Of a stretch of DNA of 33,633 nt, positions 16,280-25,462 are shown one piece after another (position 1 is the first letter of the stretch; each line of letters opens with the position of its first letter). This stretch comes from Acidocella facilis ATCC 35904 (GTDB lineage: Bacteria; Pseudomonadota; Alphaproteobacteria; Acetobacterales; Acetobacteraceae). The DNA lies in assembly GCF_000687875.1 (NCBI RefSeq), contig NZ_JHYG01000009.1, positions 1 through 33,633 on the forward strand, read 5' to 3'. Below the pieces are notes generated by a model that saw only the letters and a list, made by a program, of their open reading frames with translations, made no database searches and had not been told where the DNA came from. A program made the position numbers and the translations under genes.

Positions 16280-17662
16280 ATGGCCACGGAAGCTCCTGGC
16301 AAAGTCGAGCAACATACGATCTACCAAATCCCTCTCGATCAGCGCCACGGTACCTGGCGGGATCTGTTCACCATCTGGTTCGGCTCGAACATCATGATGC
16401 TGACGATCATCACCGGCTCGCTGGCATCAGCCGTGTTCAAGCTGGATTTCGCCAGCTCCTGCCTTTCGATCATCATCGGCAATCTGGTCGGCGCGATTTT
16501 CATGGCGCTGCACTCGGCGCAGGGCGCGCGGCTTGGCGTGCCGCAGATGGTGCAGACGCGCGGGCAGTTCGGGACCATCGGCGCGGTGCTGGTGGTGGCC
16601 ATCGTCATTGTCATGTATGTCGGGTTTCTGGCGTCCAATATCGTGCTCGCGGGACAATCCTTGCACACGATCGCGGCGGGAATCGATCAGCGCTGGCTGA
16701 TCGTGCTGATCGCGGTGATCAGCGTCATCGCGACGATCTTCGGGCACGACCTTATTCACGCCTACGCGCGGGTGATCACCTGGGCATCCGGTCTGGCACT
16801 GCTGGTCAGCTTCGCCTGGATCGTGCTGGTGCATGGGCTGCCGGGCAACTTCATGGCGATGAACCATTTCAACCTGGCCGGGTTCTGCAGCATGGTCTCG
16901 GTCGGCGCGCTCTGGCAGATCGCCTACGCGCCCTATGTTTCGGATTATAGCCGCTACATGCCGCATGATACGGGTGCGAAGGATGCGTTCTGGGCCTCCT
17001 ACTGGGGCTGCACGCTCGGCTCGATTTTCCCGATGATCCTGGGGGCGATGCTAGGTCTGGTTGCGGCGAATGGTGATCCGGTCGCGGGGCTCACCAGCTT
17101 TACCGGGGCGGTCGCGGTGCCGGTTGTGGTCATTTTTTCCATCGGCATCGCCGGCACCAATGCGATGAACCTGTATTGCGGCGTGCTCTCCACCATCACG
17201 CTGGTGCATACATTCGCGCCGGGCTGGAAGCCGGGGGCGGCGGCGCGCACCACCACCGCCATCGCGATCACGTTAGTTGGTCTCGCCATCGCCTTGTTCG
17301 CGGCGGGGGCCTTCCTGACCAACTACACCAACTTCATCCTGTTGCTGCTCTATGTGCTGGTGCCCTGGACGGCGATCAATCTGGTGGATTTCTACCTGGT
17401 GCGGCATGGGGATTATGATGTCGGGGCGTTTTTCACCGCCGAGGGCGGCATCTATGGGCGCTTCAATAAATCCGCGATCTTCTGCTATATATTGGGGATT
17501 CTCATTCAGCTACCGTTTGTCTCGAACGATCTCTATACCGGCCCGGTGGCGAAGGCGCTGGATGGGGTGGATCTCTCCTGGATCGTTGGGCTCTGCGTGA
17601 TCAGCCCGGTCTATTATGTGATGGCGCGCAAGAGCGCGGCCAGCCTCGTGCCGGCTACCTAA
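16280..17662 (+). CDS. NCS1-family cytosine/purine-type permease
   Basis: A 460-residue integral membrane protein of the nucleobase:cation symporter-1 family. It begins with a polar N-terminus (EQHTIYQIPLDQRHGTWRDLFTIWFGSN), in which WFGSNI marks helix 1 of the family, and continues with about 12 hydrophobic segments. PYVSDYSRYMP in the middle is a recognised NCS1 signature, and the VPWTAINLVDFYLVRHGDYD loop lies near the C-terminus. Relatives import cytosine, purines, allantoin, hydantoins or pyridoxine-like compounds. The substrate here is unknown but should feed the neighbouring RidA/aldolase/DUF1028/ArgE enzymes. Confidence 0.93.
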   Translation: MATEAPGKVEQHTIYQIPLDQRHGTWRDLFTIWFGSNIMMLTIITGSLASAVFKLDFASSCLSIIIGNLVGAIFMALHSAQGARLGVPQMVQTRGQFGTIGAVLVVAIVIVMYVGFLASNIVLAGQSLHTIAAGIDQRWLIVLIAVISVIATIFGHDLIHAYARVITWASGLALLVSFAWIVLVHGLPGNFMAMNHFNLAGFCSMVSVGALWQIAYAPYVSDYSRYMPHDTGAKDAFWASYWGCTLGSIFPMILGAMLGLVAANGDPVAGLTSFTGAVAVPVVVIFSIGIAGTNAMNLYCGVLSTITLVHTFAPGWKPGAAARTTTAIAITLVGLAIALFAAGAFLTNYTNFILLLLYVLVPWTAINLVDFYLVRHGDYDVGAFFTAEGGIYGRFNKSAIFCYILGILIQLPFVSNDLYTGPVAKALDGVDLSWIVGLCVISPVYYVMARKSAASLVPAT

Positions 17663-17696
17663 AGGCTGACAAATGGCGGGTTAGATTCAGACGCGC

Positions 17697-17718
17697 GCCG
17701 GGCTTTACCAAAGCCGGC
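17697..17718. terminator. Candidate terminator between convergent genes
   Basis: GCCGG/CCGGC and CTTT/AAAG pair around an ACC loop with one bulged G. The hairpin overlaps the last codons of the 17705 gene and lies 35 nt after the permease stop. No T-run follows, so any terminator function would be weak or factor-dependent. Confidence 0.3.
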
Positions 17719-18190
17719 AATATTCGCGGGCGTTTTCAAGGTTCGGCCCGGGCGTTGCGTCCGGGCCAAGCTGTTTCAGAAACCCGTTCGGGGCACTGGG
17801 GCGCGGGGTGTCGCCGCAATTGGTATGCACCCAGTCCATTCCCATTCGTCCGTTGCGCAGCCTATAGAGTTTGCCGCACAGCGCCAGCCGCATGCCGGGA
17901 TGCAGCGCTGAAAGCGGCGCCGGCACCGCCCCGGGGGCCGCATCGTTGCCGGCCGCGAAGACGTTATCCGCGCGAATATCATAGATCTGGCCATCATCGC
18001 CGCGCAGCAGGATCTTGCTGTGGGAAAGCGCCACCCCGTCGCGATACGCCCAGGCGCGGACGAAGAACGGGCCATGGGCGATGGTGCCGGTCAGGTACTG
18101 GCCTTGCCGCGCCTGGCACTGGCTGGCCTCATCGGCCAAGGCGGCGTTGGCGGCGGCGCAGAGAATGAAGGCGAGGGCCCAGAGCCGCAT
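17705..18190 (-). CDS. Small exported protein of unknown function
   Basis: I cannot name this 161-residue protein. It begins with a clear signal peptide (MRLWALAFILCAAANAALA, cleavage expected before DEASQC). The mature part has four Cys (in SQCQARQG, LALCGKLYR, HTNCGDTP and REYCRLW), consistent with two disulfides in the periplasm. A beta-rich region (TGTIAHGPFFVRAWAYRDG, ILLRGDDGQIYDIRADNVF) suggests a small OB- or beta-barrel-like fold. The start at 18190 has GGGAG upstream. It follows the lipocalin gene after 22 nt, so the two are probably co-transcribed envelope proteins. Confidence 0.78.
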   Translation of the reverse strand: MRLWALAFILCAAANAALADEASQCQARQGQYLTGTIAHGPFFVRAWAYRDGVALSHSKILLRGDDGQIYDIRADNVFAAGNDAAPGAVPAPLSALHPGMRLALCGKLYRLRNGRMGMDWVHTNCGDTPRPSAPNGFLKQLGPDATPGPNLENAREYCRLW

Positions 18191-18212
18191 GGAATGTCTC
18201 CCGTTATCCGCA

Positions 18213-18773
18213 TCATTTACCCGGTTGGCCGGTCGGCGGGAAGCGGGCGGGATATTCCAGCTTGCCTTGATAGCCAAGCGCACGGACACGCGCCGTCAGC
18301 TTTTCCACCAGCGCCGGGGCGGGATCGGGTGTGCGGGTGAAGAAGGAAAGCAGCGTCATTTGCGGGTTGGCGACGATGAACCAGCTATAATCGGCGGCGT
18401 GATCGAGGACCCAGTAGGTGTAGGGGATGGTGAACAGATGCCAGAGCCGGTAGCGCACGAGAAATTTGTTGTTGGCGCCGGGGGACAGAATCGCGACGGT
18501 GCCCTGGAAGGATTTTTCCCTGCCCGCCGGCGTGTGCATGCGGCAGGCATCGCGCTCCATCAGCTGGCCCTGGGCATTGGCGAAATAGCTTGTGGTGCCG
18601 GCGACGCAGCCATCGGTCAGCTGCATCGGGATGCGGCCGATTTCGTACCAGGTGCCGGTAAACAGGCGCGACATCTCAACCGGTTTCTGCGGTTGCGGCG
18701 CGATGATGGGCGCGGGGGTTCCGGCACAGCCTGAGATCAGCAGCAGCAAGGGAATGAGCAGCCATCCGCGCAT
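18213..18773 (-). CDS. Bacterial lipocalin, lipoprotein (Blc-like)
   Basis: A 186-residue lipoprotein. The N-terminal signal has a lipobox LISGC with C16 as the lipidated residue. The residues after Cys (AGTP) lack Asp at +2, which predicts outer-membrane sorting. The lipocalin signature GTWYEIGRIP (40-49) is clear, followed by an eight-strand barrel pattern including NNKFLVRYRLWHLF and the YTYWVLDHAADYSWFIVANP stretch typical of Blc. Blc-type proteins bind fatty acids or lysophospholipids at the envelope. The ATG at 18773 has AAGGA upstream. A second exported protein follows in the same operon. Confidence 0.93.
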   Translation of the reverse strand: MRGWLLIPLLLLISGCAGTPAPIIAPQPQKPVEMSRLFTGTWYEIGRIPMQLTDGCVAGTTSYFANAQGQLMERDACRMHTPAGREKSFQGTVAILSPGANNKFLVRYRLWHLFTIPYTYWVLDHAADYSWFIVANPQMTLLSFFTRTPDPAPALVEKLTARVRALGYQGKLEYPARFPPTGQPGK

Positions 18774-19393
18774 GGATCGGTCCTTCCGGGTTAAAATCTG
18801 TCTACGCAGGCTTTGGCGCGGCGGATCACCTCGGGTCACTGAAGCGGGGCGTGCTTGAGGCGGTGAGCAGTGCAGTGCTCGCGCGTTTCTGCCCTGCCAA
18901 AGCGGCCAGCCATGCGGCAAAGGCGCGGAAGGTCGGCTTCATTCTGATCTGGTGCCCAAGGCGAACGTTTAGTGAAAGGATGTTTGTGAAGCTATCTTTG
19001 CATGTATCGATAGTAATGATTTCGCATCAACTTCAAGCAAAATGAATCGCGTCGGTAGGCTGAGCGCAGAAAATGAAGTGGCTTTAATCTTTTCGACAGA
19101 AAAGTGGGCTGTCAGAAAAGGCTATTGAATTTAACAGCATTTTTTGATTGCTTTAAAAGAGATCCGACCGGATCTGGCCGCAATGCCGTGGCACGTTAGG
19201 GTTGACGTTTTTTTTGAATCGACGCGCGGACGTTATAATAAGCTATGATGATACCGTTTTTTAAATCAGGTGCGATTTAGCACATAGATGCTGGATTCGT
19301 AACGATAAAGACGTGGGCGGCCGGATTGTTCACCATAAAAAAACCGCGCCGGAAAGGCGCGGTTTGCGGTAAGCCGCCGAGGTCAGGCGGGGG
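18774..19393. other. Gene-poor, AT-richer interval
   Basis: These 620 nt hold no convincing gene. The left 180 nt still have high GC and may contain the lipocalin promoter. From about 18960 to 19330 the sequence is markedly AT-richer than the rest of the window. It contains an imperfect hairpin (CTTTTCGACAG at 19089-19099 against CTGTCAGAAAAG at 19109-19120) and an isolated TATAAT (19234-19239) without a well-spaced -35 box. The ssb terminator closes the interval. A small RNA or a decayed insert is possible; neither is demonstrated. Confidence 0.5.
19337..19365 (-). terminator. Rho-independent terminator of ssb
   Basis: A perfect 10-bp stem AAACCGCGCC/GGCGCGGTTT with a five-base loop is followed, on the minus strand, by a run of T (complement of the A-run 19337-19343). 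It starts 28 nt after the ssb stop codon. Confidence 0.85.
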
Positions 19394-19921
19394 TTAGAAT
19401 GGGATTTCGTCGTCCAGATCGCCAGTGCTCGGCCGCGTATCCCAGCCGCCGACAGCACGGGCGGGGGATTTCGCGGCCGGGGCGGAGGCGGCGCGCGGCG
19501 CGTACTCGTCGCCACCGCCCATGCCACCACTCATGCCACCGCCCATACCCATGCCGCCGCCACCACCGCCGGCACGGTCCAGCAGCACCAGCTCGCCGTT
19601 GAAGCGGCCGATCATGATCTCGGTGGTATAGCGCTCCTGGCCGGACTGGTCGGTCCATTTGCGGGTCTGCAGCTTGCCTTCCAGATAGAGCTTGGAGCCC
19701 TTCTTCAGGTATTTCTCGGCCACATCCGCCAGACGGTCATTCATGATGACCACGCGGTGCCACTCGGTCAGCTCCTTGCGCTCGCCGCTGGCCTTGTCGT
19801 TCCAGCTCTCGGAGGTGGCGACGGCCAGATTGACGACCTTCATGCCGGACTGGGTGTTGCGGATCTCCGGGTCGCGCCCGAGATTGCCCACCAGAATCAC
19901 CTTGTTCACACTACCAGCCAT
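19394..19921 (-). CDS. ssb: Single-stranded DNA-binding protein
   Basis: A 175-residue SSB. The N-terminal OB fold spans about residues 4-110, including [25 protein letters not shown]-like [10 protein letters not shown] and [13 protein letters not shown] Gly/Met-rich flexible linker ([19 protein letters not shown]) follows. The acidic tip DDEIPF, which recruits repair and replication partners, ends the protein. It coats single-stranded DNA in replication, recombination and repair. It is divergent from uvrA across a 124-nt region that contains a LexA box, so it may share SOS control. GAGGG precedes the ATG. Confidence 0.97.
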   Translation of the reverse strand: MAGSVNKVILVGNLGRDPEIRNTQSGMKVVNLAVATSESWNDKASGERKELTEWHRVVIMNDRLADVAEKYLKKGSKLYLEGKLQTRKWTDQSGQERYTTEIMIGRFNGELVLLDRAGGGGGGMGMGGGMSGGMGGGDEYAPRAASAPAAKSPARAVGGWDTRPSTGDLDDEIPF

Positions 19922-19983
19922 GTCGCCCTCTACAACTCAAAATTGTCTTCCAGGATAGCGCATCCGCCACGCGGTGGCCAGCG

Positions 19984-20012
19984 TTGCTTTATACGCGGCG
20001 AGACCCTATCTT
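19984..20012 (+). promoter_or_regulatory. Candidate uvrA promoter
   Basis: TTGCTT (19984-19989) and TATCTT (20007-20012) are separated by exactly 17 nt. The predicted start of transcription falls near 20019, inside the LexA box at 20017-20031, which is the geometry expected for an SOS-repressed promoter. Confidence 0.6.
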
Positions 20013-20016
20013 ACAA

Positions 20017-20031
20017 GAACGTATCACGAAC
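20017..20031 (+). promoter_or_regulatory. LexA box (SOS operator) of uvrA
   Basis: GAAC-GTATCAC-GAAC is an exact GAAC-N7-GAAC direct repeat, equivalent to the GTTC-N7-GTTC type described for alphaproteobacterial LexA. It lies 14 nt before the uvrA ATG and overlaps the predicted start of transcription. uvrA is a classic SOS gene, which strengthens the call. Confidence 0.85.
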
Positions 20032-20045
20032 ATCCAGGATCGATC

Positions 20046-22916
20046 ATGGCGGAACAGAAGGGTGCCGGCTTCATTACTGTTCGCGGCGCGCGCGAACATA
20101 ACCTGAAAAATATCGACATCCAGATTCCGCGCGAGCAGCTGACCGTGATCACCGGGCTGTCCGGCTCGGGCAAATCCTCGCTGGCGTTCGATACCATCTA
20201 TGCCGAGGGGCAGCGGCGCTATGTGGAGAGCCTTTCCGCCTATGCCCGGCAGTTCCTGGAGCTGATGGGCAAGCCGGATGTGGACAGCATCGAGGGGCTC
20301 TCCCCGGCCATCTCCATCGAGCAGAAGACCACCTCGAAGAATCCGCGCTCCACCGTCGGCACCGTCACCGAAATCCATGATTATATGCGCCTGCTCTGGG
20401 CGCGCGCCGGGGTGCCCTATTCGCCCGCCACCGGCCTGCCGATCGAGGCGCAGACGGTGAGCCAGATGGTGGACCGGGTGATGGCGATGCCGGAGGGTAC
20501 GCGGCTGTTGCTGCTGGCCCCGGTGATCCGGGGCCGCAAGGGCGAATATAAGAAGGAGCTGGCGGAGTATCAGCGCAAGGGCTTCACCCGTGCCAAGATC
20601 GACGGCACCGTCTATGAAATCGCCGAGGCGCCGGCGCTGAAAAAGACGCTGAAACACGATATCGAGATCGTCGTCGACCGGCTGGTGGTGAAGCCCGGGC
20701 TGGAGCAGCGCCTGGCGGATAGTTTCGAGACCGCGCTCGGGCTGGCCGATGGCATCGTCTATGCCGAGAACCACGACAATCAGGAGCGCACGGTGTTTTC
20801 CTCGCGCTTTGCTTGTCCGGTTTCGGGCTTCACCATCGAGGAGATCGAGCCGCGGCTATTCTCCTTCAACTCGCCGCATGGCGCCTGCCCGGAATGCGAT
20901 GGGCTGGGGCATGAGATCTATTTCGACCCGCATCTGGTGGTGCCCGATGAGCGCCGGGCGCTGGATGACAATGCCATCGCCCCCTGGGCCAACGCGCAAT
21001 CGCCCTATTACGACCAGACCATCGCCGCCATCGCCAAGCATTACGGGGTGAAGCTCGGCACCGCCTGGGAGGATGTGCCCGAGGAGGTGCGCGAGGTGTT
21101 CCTGTTCGGCTCCGGCAAGGAGGAGATCAAATTCACCTACAAGGACAGCGCGCGCGCCTATAATGTCGTCAAGCCGTTCGAGGGGATCATCAAGAATCTC
21201 GACCGGCGCTACAAGGAAACCGATTCCGCCTGGGTGCGTGAGGAGCTTTCCCGCTACCATGCCGAGCGCCCCTGTGCCGCCTGCAACGGCGCGCGGCTGC
21301 GCCCCGAGGCGCTGGCGGTGAAGGTGGCTGAGAAAAACCTGGCCGAGGTGGCGGAGCTGTCCATCGACAAGGCGCGGGACTGGTTCGGCAGCGTCGCGGA
21401 AACCCTCACCCCGCAGCGCCTGGAAATCGCCCGGCGCATCCTCAAGGAGATCGAGGAGCGGCTGCAATTCCTGCTCGACGTCGGGCTGAATTACCTCACT
21501 TTGGCGCGCTCCTCCGCGACGCTCTCGGGCGGGGAGAGCCAGCGCATCCGCCTCGCCTCGCAGATCGGCTCCGGGCTCACCGGCGTGCTCTATGTGCTAG
21601 ATGAGCCCTCCATCGGGCTGCATCAGCGCGATAATGAGCGGCTGCTGGGCACGCTGGAGCGGCTCAAGCGCCTCGGCAATACCGTGCTGGTGGTGGAGCA
21701 TGACGAGGATGCGATCCGCGCCGCCGATCATCTGGTGGATATGGGGCCGGAAGCCGGGGTGAAGGGCGGGCATGTGGTGGCGCAGGGCACGCCGGCGGAG
21801 GTCGCGGCCAACCCGAAATCCGTCACCGGGGATTATCTCTCCGGCCGGCGCTCGATACCGGTGCCGCCGCGCCGCCCGGTGCAGAAGAACCGCACCATCA
21901 AGCTCGTCGGTGCGCGCGGCAATAATCTGAAGGATGTCACCGCGACCTTCCCGCTCGGGCTGTTTACCTGTGTCACCGGCGTTTCCGGCGGCGGCAAATC
22001 GACGCTGGTCATCGACACACTCTACAAGGCGCTCTCGCGCCGGCTGATGGGCTCGGGCGAGGTGCCGGCGCCGTTCGAGAAGATCGAGGGCATGGAGCAG
22101 CTAGATAAGATCATCGATATCGACCAGTCGCCGATCGGCCGCACCCCGCGCTCCAACCCCGCCACCTATACGGATCTGTTCGCGCCGATCCGCGACTGGT
22201 TCGCCGAGATGCCGGAGGCGCGCGCGCGCGGCTACAAGCCGGGGCGGTTCAGCTTCAACGTGAAAGGCGGGCGCTGCGAGGCGTGCCAGGGCGACGGCGT
22301 GCTGAAAATCGAGATGCACTTCCTGCCGGATGTGTTCGTCACCTGCGATACCTGCAAGGGCAAGCGCTATAACCGCGAGACGCTGGAGGTGAAGTTCCGC
22401 GGCAAATCCATCGCCGATGTGCTGGATATGTCGGTGGATGAGGCGCTGGTGTTCTTCTCCGCGGTGCCGAAGATCCATGACCGGCTCTCGATTCTGGCGC
22501 GGGTGGGGCTCGGCTATATCAAGCTCGGCCAGCAGGCGACCACACTTTCAGGCGGTGAGGCGCAGCGTATCAAGCTGGCCAAGGAGCTGGCGCGCCGCGC
22601 CACCGGGCGCACGCTCTATATTCTCGATGAGCCAACGACGGGGCTGCATTTCGAGGATATCCGCAAGCTGTTGGAGGTGCTGCACGCGCTGGTGGATGCC
22701 GGCAATACCATCATCGTCATCGAGCATAATCTGGAAGTGATCAAAACCGCCGATCATATCATCGATATCGGGCCGGAGGGCGGCTCTGGCGGCGGGCGCG
22801 TGATTGCCACCGGCACGCCGGAGGATATCGCCGCGAGTGAAGGCAGCTATACGGGCCGCTTCCTCGCCCCGTTGCTGGCGCCGGCCAAGCCTGTGAAGAC
22901 GCGCAAGAAGGCGTGA
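20046..22916 (+). CDS. uvrA: Excinuclease ABC subunit A
   Basis: A 956-residue UvrA, the damage-recognition ATPase of nucleotide excision repair. The first Walker A is [12 protein letters not shown] (37-48) and the second is [14 protein letters not shown] signatures are [12 protein letters not shown] and [12 protein letters not shown]. Zinc modules are visible as [17 protein letters not shown] and CEACQGDG with CDTCKGKR. Length is normal (about 940-970). The ATG at 20046 follows AGGA and lies just behind the LexA box; the frame is open for 24 more codons upstream, but those would span the operator. A papain-like hydrolase gene follows after 4 nt. Confidence 0.97.
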   Translation: MAEQKGAGFITVRGAREHNLKNIDIQIPREQLTVITGLSGSGKSSLAFDTIYAEGQRRYVESLSAYARQFLELMGKPDVDSIEGLSPAISIEQKTTSKNPRSTVGTVTEIHDYMRLLWARAGVPYSPATGLPIEAQTVSQMVDRVMAMPEGTRLLLLAPVIRGRKGEYKKELAEYQRKGFTRAKIDGTVYEIAEAPALKKTLKHDIEIVVDRLVVKPGLEQRLADSFETALGLADGIVYAENHDNQERTVFSSRFACPVSGFTIEEIEPRLFSFNSPHGACPECDGLGHEIYFDPHLVVPDERRALDDNAIAPWANAQSPYYDQTIAAIAKHYGVKLGTAWEDVPEEVREVFLFGSGKEEIKFTYKDSARAYNVVKPFEGIIKNLDRRYKETDSAWVREELSRYHAERPCAACNGARLRPEALAVKVAEKNLAEVAELSIDKARDWFGSVAETLTPQRLEIARRILKEIEERLQFLLDVGLNYLTLARSSATLSGGESQRIRLASQIGSGLTGVLYVLDEPSIGLHQRDNERLLGTLERLKRLGNTVLVVEHDEDAIRAADHLVDMGPEAGVKGGHVVAQGTPAEVAANPKSVTGDYLSGRRSIPVPPRRPVQKNRTIKLVGARGNNLKDVTATFPLGLFTCVTGVSGGGKSTLVIDTLYKALSRRLMGSGEVPAPFEKIEGMEQLDKIIDIDQSPIGRTPRSNPATYTDLFAPIRDWFAEMPEARARGYKPGRFSFNVKGGRCEACQGDGVLKIEMHFLPDVFVTCDTCKGKRYNRETLEVKFRGKSIADVLDMSVDEALVFFSAVPKIHDRLSILARVGLGYIKLGQQATTLSGGEAQRIKLAKELARRATGRTLYILDEPTTGLHFEDIRKLLEVLHALVDAGNTIIVIEHNLEVIKTADHIIDIGPEGGSGGGRVIATGTPEDIAASEGSYTGRFLAPLLAPAKPVKTRKKA

Positions 22917-22920
22917 GGCG

Positions 22921-23637
22921 GTGAACCGGCTCCGCCGCATCGTCGGGGGCTGGCTGGCGAGCTTCCTGACCCAGGAGGTCGAGGCCGCCCCGGCCTTGCC
23001 GGTGGATCTGGTGGCGTTGCAGGCGTTGCTGCGCAAGGCGGATGTGATCCTGGTCGAGGGTAATCTGCGCATCAGCGCGGTGATCAAATATCTCACCCAG
23101 TCCAGCTGGTCGCATGCGGTGCTGTATGCGGGCGGGGGCATGTGCATCGAGGCGGATGTGCTGCAGGGCGTGCGGCGCTTTCCGCTCTCGGAGCTGGCGC
23201 CTTACCATCTGCGCGTCTGCCGGCCGATCAGCCTGACCGAGGCGGATGCGGATATCGTCGTTGCCCACGCGCAGGCCAGGCTGGGCGCGCAATATGATCT
23301 GAAGCATGTGGCGGATCTGGCACGCTATATGGTGCCGCTGCCGGTGCCGCGCGCCTGGCGGCGGCGGGCGATCGCGGTCGGCTCCGCCGACCCCAGCCGG
23401 GCGATCTGCTCAACCCTGGTGGCGGAGGCGTTTCAGGCGGCGCATTATCCGATCCTGCCCGAGATCCCGTCCTCAGTGCCCCCCGGGGCGGCAGCGGCGA
23501 AGGTGCGGGAGATCTATCATATTCACGATACCGGCCTGTTCACCCCGCGCGATTTCGACATCTCGCCGTTTTTCCAGATCATCAAGCCGGATATGCCGCG
23601 CATTTTTGACCATCATGATCTGGTCTGGGTGGATTGA
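22921..23637 (+). CDS. YiiX-like permuted papain-fold (NlpC/P60 superfamily) hydrolase
   Basis: A 238-residue protein resembling YiiX/YaeF-type permuted papain-like enzymes. A short N-terminal region is followed by the start of the catalytic core (KADVILVEGNLRISAVIKYL). The likely catalytic His lies in SSWSHAVLYAG and the likely nucleophile Cys in RAICSTLVAEAF; in the permuted families His precedes Cys, as here. Such enzymes are amidases or acyltransferases, and the substrate here is unknown. There is no clear signal peptide. The GTG start lies 4 nt after the uvrA stop codon, so translation is probably coupled and expression may be SOS-controlled. Confidence 0.8.
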   Translation: MNRLRRIVGGWLASFLTQEVEAAPALPVDLVALQALLRKADVILVEGNLRISAVIKYLTQSSWSHAVLYAGGGMCIEADVLQGVRRFPLSELAPYHLRVCRPISLTEADADIVVAHAQARLGAQYDLKHVADLARYMVPLPVPRAWRRRAIAVGSADPSRAICSTLVAEAFQAAHYPILPEIPSSVPPGAAAAKVREIYHIHDTGLFTPRDFDISPFFQIIKPDMPRIFDHHDLVWVD

Positions 23638-23680
23638 AGCGATGGACGCATCTGTTTCGCTGGTTTAACCTTTGGCGCGC

Positions 23681-25432
23681 ATGCAAAAAGCCCTTGCTCC
23701 CTTGCCGCCCTTACCCCGCATCGCGATGTTCACCTGGTTCGGCACGCTGATATGTCTGGACACACACTCATCCTCACTGGTGCATCGGGCACCGGACGCA
23801 CTGGAACCCCAGCATATCGTGCTGGGGCTGGAGCCAACCCCGACCGGGGCCATTCTTTCCGTGGCGCATGCCGAGCGGGCCACCCTCCCCAACCTGCCTT
23901 CGACCCTCGCCATTCAGGAGGGGCATTACCAAGGCAGCCTGCTGTTTCATGGTGATGAACTTTTTCTCGTGGCCCGGCCGGATGGCGAGCTGAGCTTTCT
24001 CTCCGCTGCAGCCAAGGAATGGGAGCATTTTCTGCCGGTGCCGGCGCGCGATGTTGAGCTGATCCACCGGATCGTGGCGCAATACTGGTCGGTGAATGGC
24101 GGTTCGCCGGTCAAGGCGGGGTTTTGCGCCTTCAATCTGTTTTTCGGCGAACATGTGGTGGAGTTGCCCGGCCAGTTGCCGCTGCCACTTCAACAGGACC
24201 TGGCCACGCTGGAGCTGCAAGCGCGCGATGGGGTGTTGCGGGCGGTGCCGGTGCCGGGCTGGCGCGGGCGCAAACAGGTCTGGATCCACCCGCATGGAAA
24301 TATTGGCAACCGGGCGCTGCAATATCTCACCGCTGAGGGAATTGCGCGGCGTGTGGCTGGGGCGGTTGTGACCAATATCCAGCTGCCGATGTGGCAGCGC
24401 GAGACGCCGGCGCCACGCCCACCTGCCCGTGAAAGTGCGGGCACGGGAGACGATTATCATCTGGACGTGGCCGGGCTGGCGGCGTGCCTGGATCGTGATG
24501 AGGTGGATGCGATCTGTCTGGAGGGGTATTGTTTTCATGTCTCACATTACCCGTCGCGCGCGACCTGCCGGGCCTTGCTGCCGCCTGTTCCGGGGCAGGA
24601 GGCCGTGCAGGGATTTGGCCCCGGCCAGCTGGTCTGCAGCGTGCGCGCGAACGAGATCCTGAACGGCGAGTATCCTGGCTATTTTCCGCTGCCTCCGGCC
24701 TATTACGCGAAATTACAGGAAGAGAGCGGCCTGGAGCTGGTGTTTTACGGGCAGCTTGGCGAGGATCCTTATAGTGCCGGCTTGCGCGCCGCCTTTCCGC
24801 GGGCGCAGTTCGTTGCCGGTACCAGTCCTGGTTATGATTTCGAGGTGCTGCGCCGGTCCGCCAATCTGGCGCTGAGCATTTCGACATTCTCCTGGCTGGC
24901 GGCCTGGTTGAGCGAGGCGCAGCGCATCTATGTGCCGGTCGGTGGCATGTTCAGCCCGGTCTTGCAGGTGGGGCAGCTTTATCTGCCCCTGGAGGAGCCG
25001 GCGTTTCGCTATGTCTTGCTGCCGCCGGTTACGGCGGTTGGGCTGCGGGCCAATCCCGCGCGGTTTTGGCAAATGCAGGATCTGCTCGGCGCGCAGGCGC
25101 GGTTTGCCACGGCGCAGGAATTGCGCGACATGCTCGCCCGGCTGGAGAAACGCAAGCCAGGCCGGATCGAGCTCAAGGATTTTGACGGCACGCGCTATCT
25201 GGCGCGCAATGCGGATGCGGCGCTGGATGTGCGGGAGGGGCGCGGCACGGCTTTGGCGCATTACCTGGCCATCGGTGCGCGCCGGGAGCATGTGATACAA
25301 AATTTCGATCCGCTATTTTATGCGCGGACCTACCCGGATGCGTCCGAAGCGGTGGCGTTGGGGCATTATGACAGCCTGCTGGCCCATTTCCGCGATCTGG
25401 GGGCCGCGCTTGGATATCAGCCGGCCGCTTGA
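23681..25432 (+). CDS. Large protein with glycan-enzyme features, function unknown
   Basis: A protein of about 583 residues that I cannot assign to a characterised family. The N-terminal ~200 residues look beta-rich. The middle (IHPHGNIGNRALQYLTAEGIA) resembles the nucleotide-sugar loop of fucosyltransferase-like enzymes, and SISTFSWLAAWLSEAQRIYVPVGG resembles their C-terminal half. The tail (NFDPLFYARTYPD then GHYDSLLAHF) fits the FDPxxY-YPD-HY module often seen at the ends of polysaccharide enzymes in alphaproteobacteria. The start is uncertain: ATG 23681, ATG 23726 and TTG 23672 all lack a good ribosome site. It lies 43 nt after the YiiX-like gene and convergent with the Coq10-like gene. 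Confidence 0.75.
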   Translation: MQKALAPLPPLPRIAMFTWFGTLICLDTHSSSLVHRAPDALEPQHIVLGLEPTPTGAILSVAHAERATLPNLPSTLAIQEGHYQGSLLFHGDELFLVARPDGELSFLSAAAKEWEHFLPVPARDVELIHRIVAQYWSVNGGSPVKAGFCAFNLFFGEHVVELPGQLPLPLQQDLATLELQARDGVLRAVPVPGWRGRKQVWIHPHGNIGNRALQYLTAEGIARRVAGAVVTNIQLPMWQRETPAPRPPARESAGTGDDYHLDVAGLAACLDRDEVDAICLEGYCFHVSHYPSRATCRALLPPVPGQEAVQGFGPGQLVCSVRANEILNGEYPGYFPLPPAYYAKLQEESGLELVFYGQLGEDPYSAGLRAAFPRAQFVAGTSPGYDFEVLRRSANLALSISTFSWLAAWLSEAQRIYVPVGGMFSPVLQVGQLYLPLEEPAFRYVLLPPVTAVGLRANPARFWQMQDLLGAQARFATAQELRDMLARLEKRKPGRIELKDFDGTRYLARNADAALDVREGRGTALAHYLAIGARREHVIQNFDPLFYARTYPDASEAVALGHYDSLLAHFRDLGAALGYQPAA

Positions 25433-25462
25433 CGCTGTTCCCGTGCCGGAGGCAAACGCCGC

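Noticed and set aside
18851-19045. Open frame of 64 codons, and a ~38-codon frame on the opposite strand, in the gap
   Set aside because: No ribosome site, no domain and no conserved-looking composition; both fit chance open frames.
19202-19239. TTGACG followed by TATAAT as a strong promoter
   Set aside because: The spacer is 26 nt, far from 17, and no other good -35 box fits the TATAAT. Only the -10-like hexamer is recorded.
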